A DNA stretch of 64,000 nt, taken from positions 1 through 64,000 of the forward strand of contig CAMYLA010000008.1 of the NCBI GenBank assembly GCA_947259095.1, written 5' to 3'. This document shows positions 44,241-53,176 of the stretch, in pieces. How positions within the stretch are numbered: the stretch's first letter is position 1; each line of letters starts with the position of its first letter. The position numbers and the translations under genes were made by a program. This stretch comes from an uncultured Acidimicrobiaceae bacterium. Lineage in GTDB: Bacteria; Actinomycetota; Acidimicrobiia; Acidimicrobiales; SZUA-35. A model generated the notes under the pieces. It searched no databases. It worked only from the letters and a program-made list of their open reading frames with translations, and had not been told where the DNA came from.

Positions 44241-44258
44241 GTGCACTCTTCGTGCACT
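44241..44258. repeat. GTGCACT direct repeat before integrase remnant
   Basis: GTGCACT occurs at 44241-44247 and 44252-44258, an 11-bp spacing, between the integrase remnant and tRNA-Leu. Helically phased short repeats beside an integrase gene may be old arm or excisionase sites. Confidence 0.4.
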
Positions 44259-44317
44259 TCTGGCGTAGTGGCAATGGCCGACAACCGGGTCAAATCCACG
44301 TTTTTCCTGTTGAAGGG

Positions 44318-44402
44318 TGCCCGGGGCGGGATTCGAACCCGCACGGAGGTTGCCCTCCCGAGGGGTTTAAGCCCTCTGCGTCTGCCATTCCGCCACCCGG
44401 GC
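44318..44402 (-). tRNA. tRNA-Leu (UAA)
   Basis: The 85-nt gene has acceptor GCCCGGG paired with CCCGGGC, the D-loop GGCGGAATGGCAGACGC, an anticodon stem GAGGG/CCCTC with loop CTTAAAC giving anticodon UAA, a long variable arm typical of leucine tRNAs, and the T-arm GCGGGTTCGAATCCCGC. The discriminator is A; the 3' CCA is not encoded. It is the likely integration target of the decayed island. Confidence 0.95.
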
Positions 44403-44490
44403 ACGGTGACCCCAGAGTAGTCGTGCCGCCGGACCGATCGGACCCTGCTCCCACACCGCCCGGACGAAACCGAGCGACCACCGCCGAGGG

Positions 44491-45561
44491 TCAGGTCGGG
44501 CTCGACATCGAGGTCGGCGCGACCGATACCTCGGGGTAGTGGCAGGCTACGACGTGGCCCACGCCGGGGTCCTCCAGCGGTGGCTCTTCGTTGGCACACA
44601 GCTCCGTCGCCTTCCAGCAGCGGGTGCGGAACCGGCAGCCACTCGGCGGATTCGACGGGCTCGGCACGTCACCTTCCAGGCGGATGCGCTCCGGTCGGCG
44701 GCTCTGGTCGGCCGACGGCACCGGCACCGCAGACAGCAACGCCTTGGTGTACGGATGGGCCGTGCGCTCATAGACCCCCTCCTCGTCGCCCATCTCGGCG
44801 ATCTTGCCGAGGTACATCACCGCCACCCGATCGCAGATGTGGCGAACCACCGAGAGATCATGGGCGATGAACAGGTAGGCGAGCCCCAGTTCCTTCTGGA
44901 GGTCCTTGAGGAGGTTCACGACTTGGGCCTGAACCGACACGTCGAGCGCCGACACCGGCTCGTCGGCGATGATCAGCTTGGGATTGAGGGCCAGGGCCCG
45001 CGCGATCCCGATCCGTTGCCGCTGGCCCCCGGAGAACTGGTGGGGGTAACGGTTCACGTGGTTCGGGTTGAGGCCAACCAGTTCCAGGAGTTCCTGAGCA
45101 CGGTTCCGTTGCTGATCGGGCGGCACCACGTCACTGTGGATCTTCCATGGCTCGGACACGATCTTGGCCACGGTCATTCTGGGATTCAGCGACGAATACG
45201 GATCCTGGAAGATCACCTGCATGTCCCGGCGAACCAGCCGCATATCGGACCGGCCCATGTCGACCAGGTTGCGACCCTGGAACCAGACCTCGCCCGACGT
45301 CGCTTTCTCCAAGCCGAGAATGGTTCGGGCCGTTGTCGACTTCCCGCAGCCCGACTCCCCCACCAGCCCAAGCGTCTCGCCCCGGTCGAGGTCGAAGCTG
45401 ACGCCGTCGCAGGCCTGAACCGTGCCGATGGAACGTTTGAACACGATGCCTTGGGAGATCGGGAAGTGCTTGACCAGGTTCCTGACCATCAGCAACGGCT
45501 GATCGTCACCTCCGGGGGCAGCATTGAGCAGCTCCGGTTCGAGGTCCGGCGTTGTTGTCAT
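44491..45561 (-). CDS. Dipeptide ABC transporter ATPase DppF-like
   Basis: The 356-residue ATPase has Walker [11 protein letters not shown]-loop [13 protein letters not shown], signature [15 protein letters not shown], Walker [19 protein letters not shown] and switch His IAHDLSV. The C-terminal Cys-rich tail ([15 protein letters not shown]) is typical of OppD/OppF-type ATPases, some of which bind an iron-sulfur cluster there. The start at 45561 overlaps the stop of the DppD-like gene (ATGA). It is the last gene of the operon, 88 bp before tRNA-Leu. Confidence 0.93.
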   Translation of the reverse strand: MTTTPDLEPELLNAAPGGDDQPLLMVRNLVKHFPISQGIVFKRSIGTVQACDGVSFDLDRGETLGLVGESGCGKSTTARTILGLEKATSGEVWFQGRNLVDMGRSDMRLVRRDMQVIFQDPYSSLNPRMTVAKIVSEPWKIHSDVVPPDQQRNRAQELLELVGLNPNHVNRYPHQFSGGQRQRIGIARALALNPKLIIADEPVSALDVSVQAQVVNLLKDLQKELGLAYLFIAHDLSVVRHICDRVAVMYLGKIAEMGDEEGVYERTAHPYTKALLSAVPVPSADQSRRPERIRLEGDVPSPSNPPSGCRFRTRCWKATELCANEEPPLEDPGVGHVVACHYPEVSVAPTSMSSPT

Positions 45562-46586
45562 CGGAAGACCTCTTCCCAGCGCAGGCAGGCAGTGGACCTG
45601 GGCAGACCGTCGCTCCCGACGCCGATCTCGATCAGCGGAGGCACCTTCTCGGCGCAGGCTTCGGTGGCGTACGGACACCGGGTTCGGAAGGCGCAGCCGG
45701 AGGGGATCCTGAGCAGATCGGGCGGGTTGCCCCTGATCGGCTCCAGACGATCCACGTGCACGTCGCTCCGGGGTATCGACCGCATGAGACCTTCGGTGTA
45801 CGGGTGGGCCGGGTCGTCGAAGACATCGTACATGGCGCCCTTCTCCACCCCCCGCCCGGCGTACATGACCACCAGACGGTCAGCGACATCGGCCACCACC
45901 CCCAGATCGTGGGTGATCAGGATCAGGCCCATGCCGTTGTCGTCCTGGAGGTCCTTGAGCAGGTCCATGACCTGGGCCTGTACGGTGACATCGAGGGCGG
46001 TGGTCGGCTCGTCGGCGATGATCACGTCCGGATCGAGCGCCAGGGCCATGGCGATCATGATCCGCTGCCGCATCCCGCCGGAGAACTCGTGAGGGTAGGC
46101 ACCCACCCGCTGGGCCGCATCGGGGATCTTGACCCGATCCATGGCCTTGATCGCTTCGGCCTTGGCCGCCTTCTTCGACAACCCTCGGTGCTGTCGGAAC
46201 ATCTCGCCGATCTGCCAGCCGACGCTGAACACCGGGTTCAGCGACGACAGTGCGTCCTGGAAGATCATGGCGATCTTCTCGCCTCGGATCGATTGCTGCT
46301 CGTCCTCGGACAGGGTCAGCAGCTCGGTTCCCCGGAACTTGACCGACCCTTCGGTGATGTAGCCGGGCGGCGTGTCGATCAGCCCCATGACGGCCTGAGC
46401 GCTCACGCTCTTGCCGCTGCCGCTCTCACCGAGGATGGCCAGCGTCTCCCCCCGGTCGACCACGTACGACAAGCCGTTGACGGCCTGAACGGTGCCGTCC
46501 TCGATCCGAAACTCGACGTGCAGGTCTTCGACGGCCAGCAGCGGTGCCGACGGGTCGAATTCGACACCCGATTCTGCAGTTGCCAT
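45558..46586 (-). CDS. Dipeptide ABC transporter ATPase DppD-like
   Basis: The 342-residue ATPase has Walker [11 protein letters not shown]-loop [13 protein letters not shown], signature [15 protein letters not shown], Walker [19 protein letters not shown] and switch His ITHDLGV, with the Cys tail [15 protein letters not shown]. It forms the ATPase pair with the next gene and energises peptide import. The start at 46586 overlaps the permease stop (TGATG). Longer upstream frame is antisense noise. Confidence 0.93.
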   Translation of the reverse strand: MATAESGVEFDPSAPLLAVEDLHVEFRIEDGTVQAVNGLSYVVDRGETLAILGESGSGKSVSAQAVMGLIDTPPGYITEGSVKFRGTELLTLSEDEQQSIRGEKIAMIFQDALSSLNPVFSVGWQIGEMFRQHRGLSKKAAKAEAIKAMDRVKIPDAAQRVGAYPHEFSGGMRQRIMIAMALALDPDVIIADEPTTALDVTVQAQVMDLLKDLQDDNGMGLILITHDLGVVADVADRLVVMYAGRGVEKGAMYDVFDDPAHPYTEGLMRSIPRSDVHVDRLEPIRGNPPDLLRIPSGCAFRTRCPYATEACAEKVPPLIEIGVGSDGLPRSTACLRWEEVFR

Positions 46587-47491
46587 CAACGCTGCCTTGG
46601 GTCGAACGCGTCTCGGAGCAGGTCCCCGAGGAGGATGAAGGCGAACACCGCCATGCTGAGCACCGCTCCAGGGAACAACAGGAGGTAGGGGTGGGTTTGG
46701 ATTCGGCCCCGGGAGTCGGAGATGATCAGACCCCAGGAAACCGCAGGCTTGCGGAGACCGACCCCGATGAAGGTCAAGGCCGCCTCGGCGGCGATCACCA
46801 CACCGAAGGTGATGGCCATGTACACAACCAACGGAGTGAGGGCGTTCGGCAGGATGTGCTGGGAGATGATGCGGCGATCGCTGGCACCCAGAGCCCGGGC
46901 CGCGTCGACATAGTCGGCGCTCCTCACTGCGATCACTGCGGAGCGGACCAGCCGGAGCATGGTGGGCCAGCCGAACACCACCAGAACCAGGCACAGGGTC
47001 AGGATCGACCGCTGCTCGAAGAGCTGCAGCATCACGATGCCGCCCAGAACCGCCGGGATGGCAAACCACACATCGGCCACCCGGGAGATGAAGGTATCGG
47101 CGACTCCGCCGTAGAAGCCGGCGAGCGACCCGAACAGCAGGGCAACGGCGGCGGCTGCAAAGGTCACCACGAAGGCAACGACAATGGAAACCCGGGCGCC
47201 GTACACCACCCGGGCGTACTGATCCCGGCCCAGCAGGTCGGTTCCGAACCAGTGTTCCGAGCTTGGCCCCTGGAGGTTGTTCCGCTGATCGCCGACCAAT
47301 GGGTCCGTGCTGGTGAACAGTTGGGGGAAGGCGGCGGCGATGATGAGCAGGACGATGATGGCCACACAGAGCCAGAACAGAGGCCGCCGGCGAAGCTCGC
47401 GCCAGGCATCCGATGTCAGCGAACCTTCCCTGACATCCTCTCCGGCCTCGTCGTCGGCGAGCTCGGACACGATGAGGCCGGTTTCAGTCAT
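46586..47491 (-). CDS. Dipeptide ABC transporter permease DppC-like
   Basis: The 301-residue permease has an N-terminal cytoplasmic tail of about 30 residues, a first helix, the extracellular GTDLLGRDQYARVVYGAR and the EAA loop RALGASDRRIISQHILPNALTPLVV that docks on the ATPases. It has six helices, as normal for DppC. The ATG at 47491 overlaps the end of the DppB gene by 8 bp, so the two are translated together. Confidence 0.93.
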   Translation of the reverse strand: MTETGLIVSELADDEAGEDVREGSLTSDAWRELRRRPLFWLCVAIIVLLIIAAAFPQLFTSTDPLVGDQRNNLQGPSSEHWFGTDLLGRDQYARVVYGARVSIVVAFVVTFAAAAVALLFGSLAGFYGGVADTFISRVADVWFAIPAVLGGIVMLQLFEQRSILTLCLVLVVFGWPTMLRLVRSAVIAVRSADYVDAARALGASDRRIISQHILPNALTPLVVYMAITFGVVIAAEAALTFIGVGLRKPAVSWGLIISDSRGRIQTHPYLLLFPGAVLSMAVFAFILLGDLLRDAFDPRQR

Positions 47492-48407
47492 ATCGAATCC
47501 TCGGATCAAGCACGGCGTATAACACGTCGACCAGCAGGGTCATGATCATGTAGACCAGGATGATGAAGGTGGTGAGGCCCACCACCGTGGTGCCCTCCTG
47601 TCGGATCACACCGTCGAACACCGCCCCGCCGACGCCGGGAATGTTGAACACCGACTCGGTGATGATGGCGCCGCCCAGCAACGCCCCGAGGTCGATACCG
47701 AGGTAGGTGACGACCGGAATCAGGGAATTTCGCATCGCATGGACGCCAACCACTCGATTGTGGCTGAGACCCTTGGAGCGCGCCGTTCGGACGTAGTCGG
47801 TCTTCAGGTTGTCGACAAGACTGCTGCGGGTCAGTCTGGCCACGTAGGCCAGCGACACCGAACCGAGGACGAGGCCGGGCAGGATATAGGAGATCCAGCC
47901 CTCCTTGATGCCGGCAACGGGGAAGATCCCCAGTTTCAGGCCGAACGTTATCTGGGCCAGGAAGCCGAGGACGAAGATCGGGATCGAGATCACCGTCAGG
48001 GTGGAGACGAGGACGAGGCTGTCGAAGAAGCCCCGCTGTCGGACCCCGGCCAGGATGCCGGCCGAAATCCCGATGATCACTTCGAACAGGAATGCCACCA
48101 GGGCCAGCCTGGCGGTGATCGGCACTCGTTGCTTGATCGTCTCACTGACCGGCCGGCCCCGGAAATCGGCACCGAAGTCGCCCTGCATCAGCCCCCAGAC
48201 GTACTTGCCGTACTGCACCGGGAGGGGGTCGTTGAGATTGTATTCCTCGCGCAGGGCGTTGCGGACCGCTTCCGATTGCGACCGCTCGCCGGCCAGGGCC
48301 CGGATCGGATCCCCGGGGAGGGCAAACACCATGGAGAAGATCAGCGCGGTGGCGAAGAAGAACACCAGGATCGACTGCAGGACTCTGCGAATGATGTACC
48401 GACCCAT
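47484..48407 (-). CDS. Dipeptide ABC transporter permease DppB-like
   Basis: The 307-residue permease starts with MGRYIIRRVLQSILVFFFATALIF, the usual DppB opening. It has the outer loop DPLPVQYGKYVWGLMQGDFG and the EAA loop ARSKGLSHNRVVGVHAMRNSLIPVV. Six helices are visible. It is preceded by a transcription terminator that separates it from the binding-protein gene, so it is probably made in smaller amounts. Confidence 0.93.
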   Translation of the reverse strand: MGRYIIRRVLQSILVFFFATALIFSMVFALPGDPIRALAGERSQSEAVRNALREEYNLNDPLPVQYGKYVWGLMQGDFGADFRGRPVSETIKQRVPITARLALVAFLFEVIIGISAGILAGVRQRGFFDSLVLVSTLTVISIPIFVLGFLAQITFGLKLGIFPVAGIKEGWISYILPGLVLGSVSLAYVARLTRSSLVDNLKTDYVRTARSKGLSHNRVVGVHAMRNSLIPVVTYLGIDLGALLGGAIITESVFNIPGVGGAVFDGVIRQEGTTVVGLTTFIILVYMIMTLLVDVLYAVLDPRIRYD

Positions 48408-48415
48408 GGAACCCC

Positions 48416-48463
48416 CTCAAAAACCATGCGGATGGGGACGACGCTAGCGCGTCGTCCCCATCC
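48416..48463 (-). terminator. Strong terminator/attenuator between binding-protein and permease genes
   Basis: A perfect 15-bp stem (48430-48444 with 48449-48463) closes the loop TAGC. On the reverse strand the stem is followed by GCATGGTTTTTGAGG, which has a U5 run. It lies 18 bp after the binding-protein stop and 22 bp before the permease start, so most transcripts should end here and only some continue into the membrane genes. Confidence 0.85.
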
Positions 48464-48481
48464 GTTCGGAATCTGCGGCCT

Positions 48482-50203
48482 CTACTCCTCTTCGTCGGTA
48501 GGCGGATTCAGGTCCGCGTAGCCGACGAAGTTGGAGAAGAAGCTGTTGTTCTGCTGGGCGTTCGCAGCGTCGGCTCCGAAGTTCCAGGAGTCGACGAACG
48601 ACTGAGCCGTGACAGCCTCACCATCGTGGAAGGTCCAGCCGTCCTTGACGGTGATGGTCCAGGTCTTGCCACCGTCCTCGGTGACGATCGACTCGGCCAC
48701 CTCGTTGTACGGCTCGGTGGTCTCGGAGGTGAACTCGACCAGACCCTTGAACAGAGCGTCGAGGACCTCGCTGCCCTCGGACTCATTGGTGGTGGTCGGG
48801 AACAGGTGCTCCGGCTCACCAATCGGCGTTCCCACATCGTCACCGATGATCTCGGTGAGGTTGGGGCGGCCGAAGGCGGTGATGAAGACGTTGTCCACCG
48901 TGTCGTTCCAGGCGTACTGGTTCTTGCTGAAGTAGATCGGCAGAACCTGTGCATCGGCGCAGAGGAGATCCTCGGCCTGCTGGTAGAACGGGATGGCGTC
49001 GGCCAGCTCGCCGCTCTCCGCCAGCGCAGCCTTGCCGTCGGCCAGGGCCTGATCGAACTCGGGGTTCATGTAGTTCACATTGTTCGACCCGACCGGCGGG
49101 ATGTTGTAGCTGGCGTACAGAGGCTCGAGGAAGTTCAGCGGCGACGGGTAGTCCATACCCCAGCCGAGGCGGAACGGCCCGGTGACCTCTTTGTTGTCGA
49201 GCAGCGGCAGGTACTCACTGAACTCCAAGTTCTGGAACTCGATGTTCTCGATGCCCAGCACCTCGCGCCACTGACCGGTGACGGCCTCGGCGATCTGCTC
49301 GTGGCTGGTGCTGGTGTTGAACCACACGATCAGAGGCTCGTCGCCGAGGGCTTCGAGGCCGCCGAAGGCCTCGAACTCGGCCCTGGCGGCGTCGGCGTCG
49401 AAGTTCCAGCTGTCACACACGTCGTCGCGGGCGCCCTGCAGCGACGGCGGCACCACCGAGTTGGCCGCGACGCGGGAACCGTCGAGGATGGCATCGATCA
49501 GCAGCTGCCGGTCGAGGGCCATCGACAGGGCTCGACGAAGCTCCAGCGGGTACTGGTCCTCCAGGTAGGTCGGGAAGCCGTAGTAGTAGAAGCCCGTGTT
49601 GTCGGACTCGGCGTACCGGTCGCCGAACTCCTCCTGGGCTGCTGCGATCTGCTCGGCGGGAACCGACTTCACGAAGTCGTTCACACCGGCCTGCAGGTCG
49701 AGGTAGCCGGTGGTGACCGAATCCTCGTAGATATTGAAGGTCACGCTGCTGACGTCGGCCGGGTCGGTACCGGCATAGTCGGCGTAGGGCACGACCTTGA
49801 TCGACACGTCGTGGTCCCACACGCCGTCCATCATGAACGGGCCGTTGCCGACCGGGGCCTCTTCGAATGCTGCCGGATCCTCGAAGGCCACCGACGGCAT
49901 CGGGTAGAAGGCGTTGTAGCTCAAGGTCAGCGGGAACTCAGGATCGGGGCTCTCGAGCTCGACGGTGAACGTCGTGTCGTCGACCACGGCGAGGCCGGAC
50001 AGGGTCCCGCCGCCGGCGGCGGCCCCACCGGTGGACTCGTCCTCGGCAGTGGTGTCGGTTTCGTCCTCCATGGCCTCGGTCGTCTCGGTGGAGGACTCGG
50101 TTTCGGTTCCGGTGGCGTCATCGTCGTCGCTGGAGCACGCACTAGCCACCAGCGCAAGCCCCATAAGAACGGCCGCGAAACGACCTAGACGAAATCTGTT
50201 CAC
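48482..50203 (-). CDS. Dipeptide-binding lipoprotein (SBP family 5), apparently circularly permuted
   Basis: The 573-residue lipoprotein has lipobox LVASAC and an acidic linker. Right after it comes SGLAVVDDTTFTVELESPDPEFPLT, which in family 5 proteins lies about 150 residues into the mature protein. The normal order then follows (NGPFMMDGVW, ALSMALDRQLLIDAIL, FRLGWGMDYPSPLNFLEP, VFITAFGRPNLTEI). The last 121 residues (453-573) are the part that usually opens the mature protein: GEPEHLFPTTTNESEGSEVL, ALFKGLVEF, TWTITVKDGWTFHDGEAVTAQSFVDSWN. So the natural ends are joined and new ends are made in a surface loop. The start is GTG with a GGGGAG site. Confidence 0.85.
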   Translation of the reverse strand: MNRFRLGRFAAVLMGLALVASACSSDDDDATGTETESSTETTEAMEDETDTTAEDESTGGAAAGGGTLSGLAVVDDTTFTVELESPDPEFPLTLSYNAFYPMPSVAFEDPAAFEEAPVGNGPFMMDGVWDHDVSIKVVPYADYAGTDPADVSSVTFNIYEDSVTTGYLDLQAGVNDFVKSVPAEQIAAAQEEFGDRYAESDNTGFYYYGFPTYLEDQYPLELRRALSMALDRQLLIDAILDGSRVAANSVVPPSLQGARDDVCDSWNFDADAARAEFEAFGGLEALGDEPLIVWFNTSTSHEQIAEAVTGQWREVLGIENIEFQNLEFSEYLPLLDNKEVTGPFRLGWGMDYPSPLNFLEPLYASYNIPPVGSNNVNYMNPEFDQALADGKAALAESGELADAIPFYQQAEDLLCADAQVLPIYFSKNQYAWNDTVDNVFITAFGRPNLTEIIGDDVGTPIGEPEHLFPTTTNESEGSEVLDALFKGLVEFTSETTEPYNEVAESIVTEDGGKTWTITVKDGWTFHDGEAVTAQSFVDSWNFGADAANAQQNNSFFSNFVGYADLNPPTDEEE

Positions 50204-50509
50204 GTAAGTATCTCCCCTTGTGAATTGGGCACTCTGAACCAGGGCGCCCGGGCGGTAGCAGTCAGAATAGGTCAGAAGACAAGCGCTTTCACGCCATGGC
50301 TGTCACATATATCGGAACCTTAAACAAGGAGCGGCGACCGTAGATCCATGACGTCGGCACATGGAATCCATCACCAGATGAGATGGCCCTGGTCGGGCGG
50401 CCGACACGATGATTGGGGGAGCCGACATCTCCGACAGCGGCCGATGCTGCTCGGAAGGTGTGGCCGGTGCCGGCCGGCATCCGCCGTGCCCCGCCAACCG
50501 ATCTCGAAC
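50204..50509 (-). promoter_or_regulatory. Promoter region of dipeptide operon
   Basis: This 306-bp spacer has no gene. It should carry the operon promoter. On the reverse strand GTGAAAGCGCTTGTC (50279-50293, centred on the palindrome AAGCGCTT) resembles LacI-family operators. Exact -35 and -10 boxes are not clear. The AlkP-superfamily gene ends at its right edge. Confidence 0.45.
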
Positions 50510-51913
50510 CTAGATCCGCAGCTCCGGCGTGCGGTGGTGGGCGGCCGTCGCCACCCCCAGATGGGACAGCATCGCCGGTGCGACGTCGAGGTAGTCGACC
50601 ACGGCGCCGAACGAAGCCGACGACGACGGCGAGTTCGCAACGCCGAGGATCCCCCGGCTGGTGTGGCGACCACTGGAGTGGTCGTCCACCTCATGGACCC
50701 GGACCCCGGTGGAGGAGGCGGGCCGGTTCACGCCGCCGATCCTCACCGTTGCACCATCGACCACCTCGATTCGGTAGGTCAACGTCACCACCGCATCGAG
50801 ACCGTCGACGTCCCAGAAAACCTCGCCGGCATCGGCGTTGGCCAGTTTGGATGCCGTCTCTGCGGCAGCAGTCGGATCCTCACAACCAATCGTCAGCTGC
50901 GGGGCCATCGAACCCATGATCGTGACGTCGCCGTCGACTCCCATTGCCGCCAGGAACTGTTCGGGATCGACGACCACCGCCTCCTTGTCGACACCGGATT
51001 CCAGCCGTCCACTCGGCCCCTGACCCATGGAGGAAACCAGGACCAGTGTGCGGTGATTCACCACACACCACCGATGCAAACGTTCCAGAAATCGATCCAG
51101 CAGGATGATTGCATTGGGAATCTCGTTGCGGTACCGCTCGACCCATCGAGCCCCGTAGTGCTCCCGGCCGAAATCGTCGGGATACATCGCGTACCAGTAG
51201 CGGTGCATGGCGGCCGCCACATGGTTGGTGAACAGCATCGCCAGATCCGGCGACCGCTCATCGAGCAGGCGGAGGAAGAGGTCGCGCTGCATCAGGAATT
51301 GGCCACAACGAAGCCGCTCCCGAGGTGTGCGCCCCAACCCGACACCGCCGGCCAGGCGTACCAGCTCGGCGATCGATCGGGGTCGAAGCCCGATCGATGG
51401 CACCGAGCGGGCCAGGTCGACCAGGTCCGATCGGCCGTACCGAAGGCTGGCTCGCCTGCTGTTGGCACCGGTAAGCGAGAGGTTGGCTCGCTGGAAGTGG
51501 CGATAGCGATCGGGGATCGTGGCCGGGTCGGAGCTGAAGCAATCGGGAATGACGAACCGAAACTCACCGTCGCCGCACTGCTCGTGGACCGGCGACGAGT
51601 GCAGGGTGTTGACGAGGCCAACCGAACGACCGGCCGCAGCGGCCAACTGCCAGTACAACGGGAACTGTTGCGGCTTCGGGTCGCCGTACCAGTAGACCCC
51701 ATGGTCGGCGAAGGGGACCCCGGTGTTCATCGAGGCCCAGGTCTGGGAGGGGTACAGCTCGCGGGAAAGGTCTTCGCGCACCTCGGTTTCCATGAGGGCA
51801 CCGGCCTCGAGCAGCGAGGCCAGGAAGGGGATGCGACCGGTGGTGGCCAGATCGGCGATCACCCGAAGCGGGACCTCGTTGGCCTCGACGACAACGACTC
51901 TCCGAGCATCCAT
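50510..51913 (-). CDS. Alkaline-phosphatase-superfamily (phosphodiesterase-like) protein
   Basis: The 467-residue protein resembles the type I phosphodiesterase/AlkP superfamily. The N-terminal strand VVVVEANEVPL is at the first metal-ligand position (usually an Asp; here Glu or Asn), and ELYPSQTWASMNTGVPFADHGVYWYG has the Thr nucleophile pattern. Further ligands could be in FTNHVAAAMHRYWY and SSMGQGPSG. It has no signal peptide. Substitution at metal sites leaves activity uncertain; related proteins act on sulfate or phosphate esters. It is encoded between the dipeptide operon and a small membrane protein. Confidence 0.68.
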   Translation of the reverse strand: MDARRVVVVEANEVPLRVIADLATTGRIPFLASLLEAGALMETEVREDLSRELYPSQTWASMNTGVPFADHGVYWYGDPKPQQFPLYWQLAAAAGRSVGLVNTLHSSPVHEQCGDGEFRFVIPDCFSSDPATIPDRYRHFQRANLSLTGANSRRASLRYGRSDLVDLARSVPSIGLRPRSIAELVRLAGGVGLGRTPRERLRCGQFLMQRDLFLRLLDERSPDLAMLFTNHVAAAMHRYWYAMYPDDFGREHYGARWVERYRNEIPNAIILLDRFLERLHRWCVVNHRTLVLVSSMGQGPSGRLESGVDKEAVVVDPEQFLAAMGVDGDVTIMGSMAPQLTIGCEDPTAAAETASKLANADAGEVFWDVDGLDAVVTLTYRIEVVDGATVRIGGVNRPASSTGVRVHEVDDHSSGRHTSRGILGVANSPSSSASFGAVVDYLDVAPAMLSHLGVATAAHHRTPELRI

Positions 51914-52018
51914 ACCTGGGCTATCGGCAGAAACGGCAACGAGGATGAGTTCAATCGATCTCGACCGAGAGGCGGGAACCGAGACTCGGCCCGGTGATGG
52001 CCACCGGGCACCCGACGA

Positions 52019-52477
52019 TCAGGCGAAACGTTCCCGCAGATAGTGGTAGCTCTCGAGCACCGGGTCGACCGTGAGGCGCAGGAAGATGCTGACGATGCCG
52101 AGCTGGATGATGATGCCGACGATCTTGGTGCCCCGGTACAGCGGGCCGGGGGCCGTGTCTTCGATGGTGAGCGTGATCGGAGCCTCCCCATCGGGGCCCT
52201 CGCCGTAGGAGCAATACCCCTCCGATCGATTGAACAGGCCGAATCGGTTCGACCGCTCGTAGCCGACCGACTCCCGCCCGATCTCCTCTCCATGATCCCG
52301 ACAGAGCCGCTCGGTCACCAGGTCGTCCAGCGGTGTGACCACCTGGTTTCGGCCGATCGACCACACCACGAGGGCCAGCGCGGCCAAGATGCCGACCAGC
52401 ACCAGCTTTATCGGATCGATGCGCTCGGCGAATGGTGGCATCGACGGGTTGGAAGGCTTCTGGGGAGCGGTCTGCAT
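52019..52477 (-). CDS. Two-helix membrane protein, unknown
   Basis: The 152-residue protein has a helix at about 22-42 (IKLVLVGILAALALVVWSI), an outer domain with two Cys residues (RLCRDHGEE, EGYCSYGEG), and a second helix near the end (KIVGIIIQLGIVSIFLRL). The Cys pair may form a disulfide. I chose the ATG at 52477; a longer frame starts at 52564. No family is recognised. It lies 105 bp upstream of the AlkP-like gene. Confidence 0.7.
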   Translation of the reverse strand: MQTAPQKPSNPSMPPFAERIDPIKLVLVGILAALALVVWSIGRNQVVTPLDDLVTERLCRDHGEEIGRESVGYERSNRFGLFNRSEGYCSYGEGPDGEAPITLTIEDTAPGPLYRGTKIVGIIIQLGIVSIFLRLTVDPVLESYHYLRERFA

Positions 52478-52591
52478 AAGATCGGCCCAGTATGCCACCT
52501 GGGATCGACGGCGGGGCGACGGCGCAGCCCACCAACCGCGGGATCCGGGGCCCCCGAACGCCACCGGGATCGCCCCGGCGACAGCGTGGCC

Positions 52592-53035
52592 TCATGCCGC
52601 TCGCCGGTTGGCGGCGGCAAAGGCAAGGTTGACACCGGGATCGGTTTCGGCGGCGAGCAACGGGGCGGCGGCCGACCACAACCGATCGCGGACCTCGGCC
52701 GAGCGGGTGGAACAGTGCTCGTTGGCCGCCATCACACCATCGATCATGTCGGCCACCACCGCCACCGCCGGACGCCCACGCAACGACACCGACACCGTTG
52801 CCGACCCATCGGGCCGACGCCTGATCGATCGCCTCAATCCCGGCGCCCGGGGTGGGCTGCGGAACGCCGGACCGCAAAGGCTCTGATCCTTCGCCGCCTG
52901 GTTGATCCTCCTGGCGATCTGGGCGAAGCGGATCGACGTGAGCTCGGACACCGCATCGTCCCCACGCCGCCCCGAGCGGGTGCCGGCCGTTTCCAATCGA
53001 GGTTTGTGCTCCTGCCGCTTCTCCACGCCTTCCAC
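52592..53035 (-). CDS. Conserved hypothetical protein
   Basis: The 147-residue protein is basic and has a compact core: ELTSIRFAQIARRINQAAKDQSL, CGPAFRSPPRAPGLRRSIRR and TVSVSLRGRPAVAVVADMIDGVMAANEH. The style suggests a real, conserved actinobacterial protein, but I know no function. The GTG at 53035 has AGGAG about nine bases before it; the longer frame to 53167 looks less protein-like. It diverges from the nuclease gene. Confidence 0.6.
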   Translation of the reverse strand: MEGVEKRQEHKPRLETAGTRSGRRGDDAVSELTSIRFAQIARRINQAAKDQSLCGPAFRSPPRAPGLRRSIRRRPDGSATVSVSLRGRPAVAVVADMIDGVMAANEHCSTRSAEVRDRLWSAAAPLLAAETDPGVNLAFAAANRRAA

Positions 53036-53176
53036 TATGGACCGCTCCTGTGACAGTGGCCCGAGGGCCGGGGCCGGCATCCATCCCGGTCGACCGACGC
53101 CGAAACCGGCGGACACGGGCCGCGACAATCGGCTGATGCGACCCCCGCTGTCACCGGTTGCGGGCACAATGGCGTC

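Noticed and set aside
44318-44402. A copy of the tRNA-Leu 3' end near 37.1 kb as the second att site
   Set aside because: I found no matching stretch by eye, so the island limits rest on the integrase remnants only.
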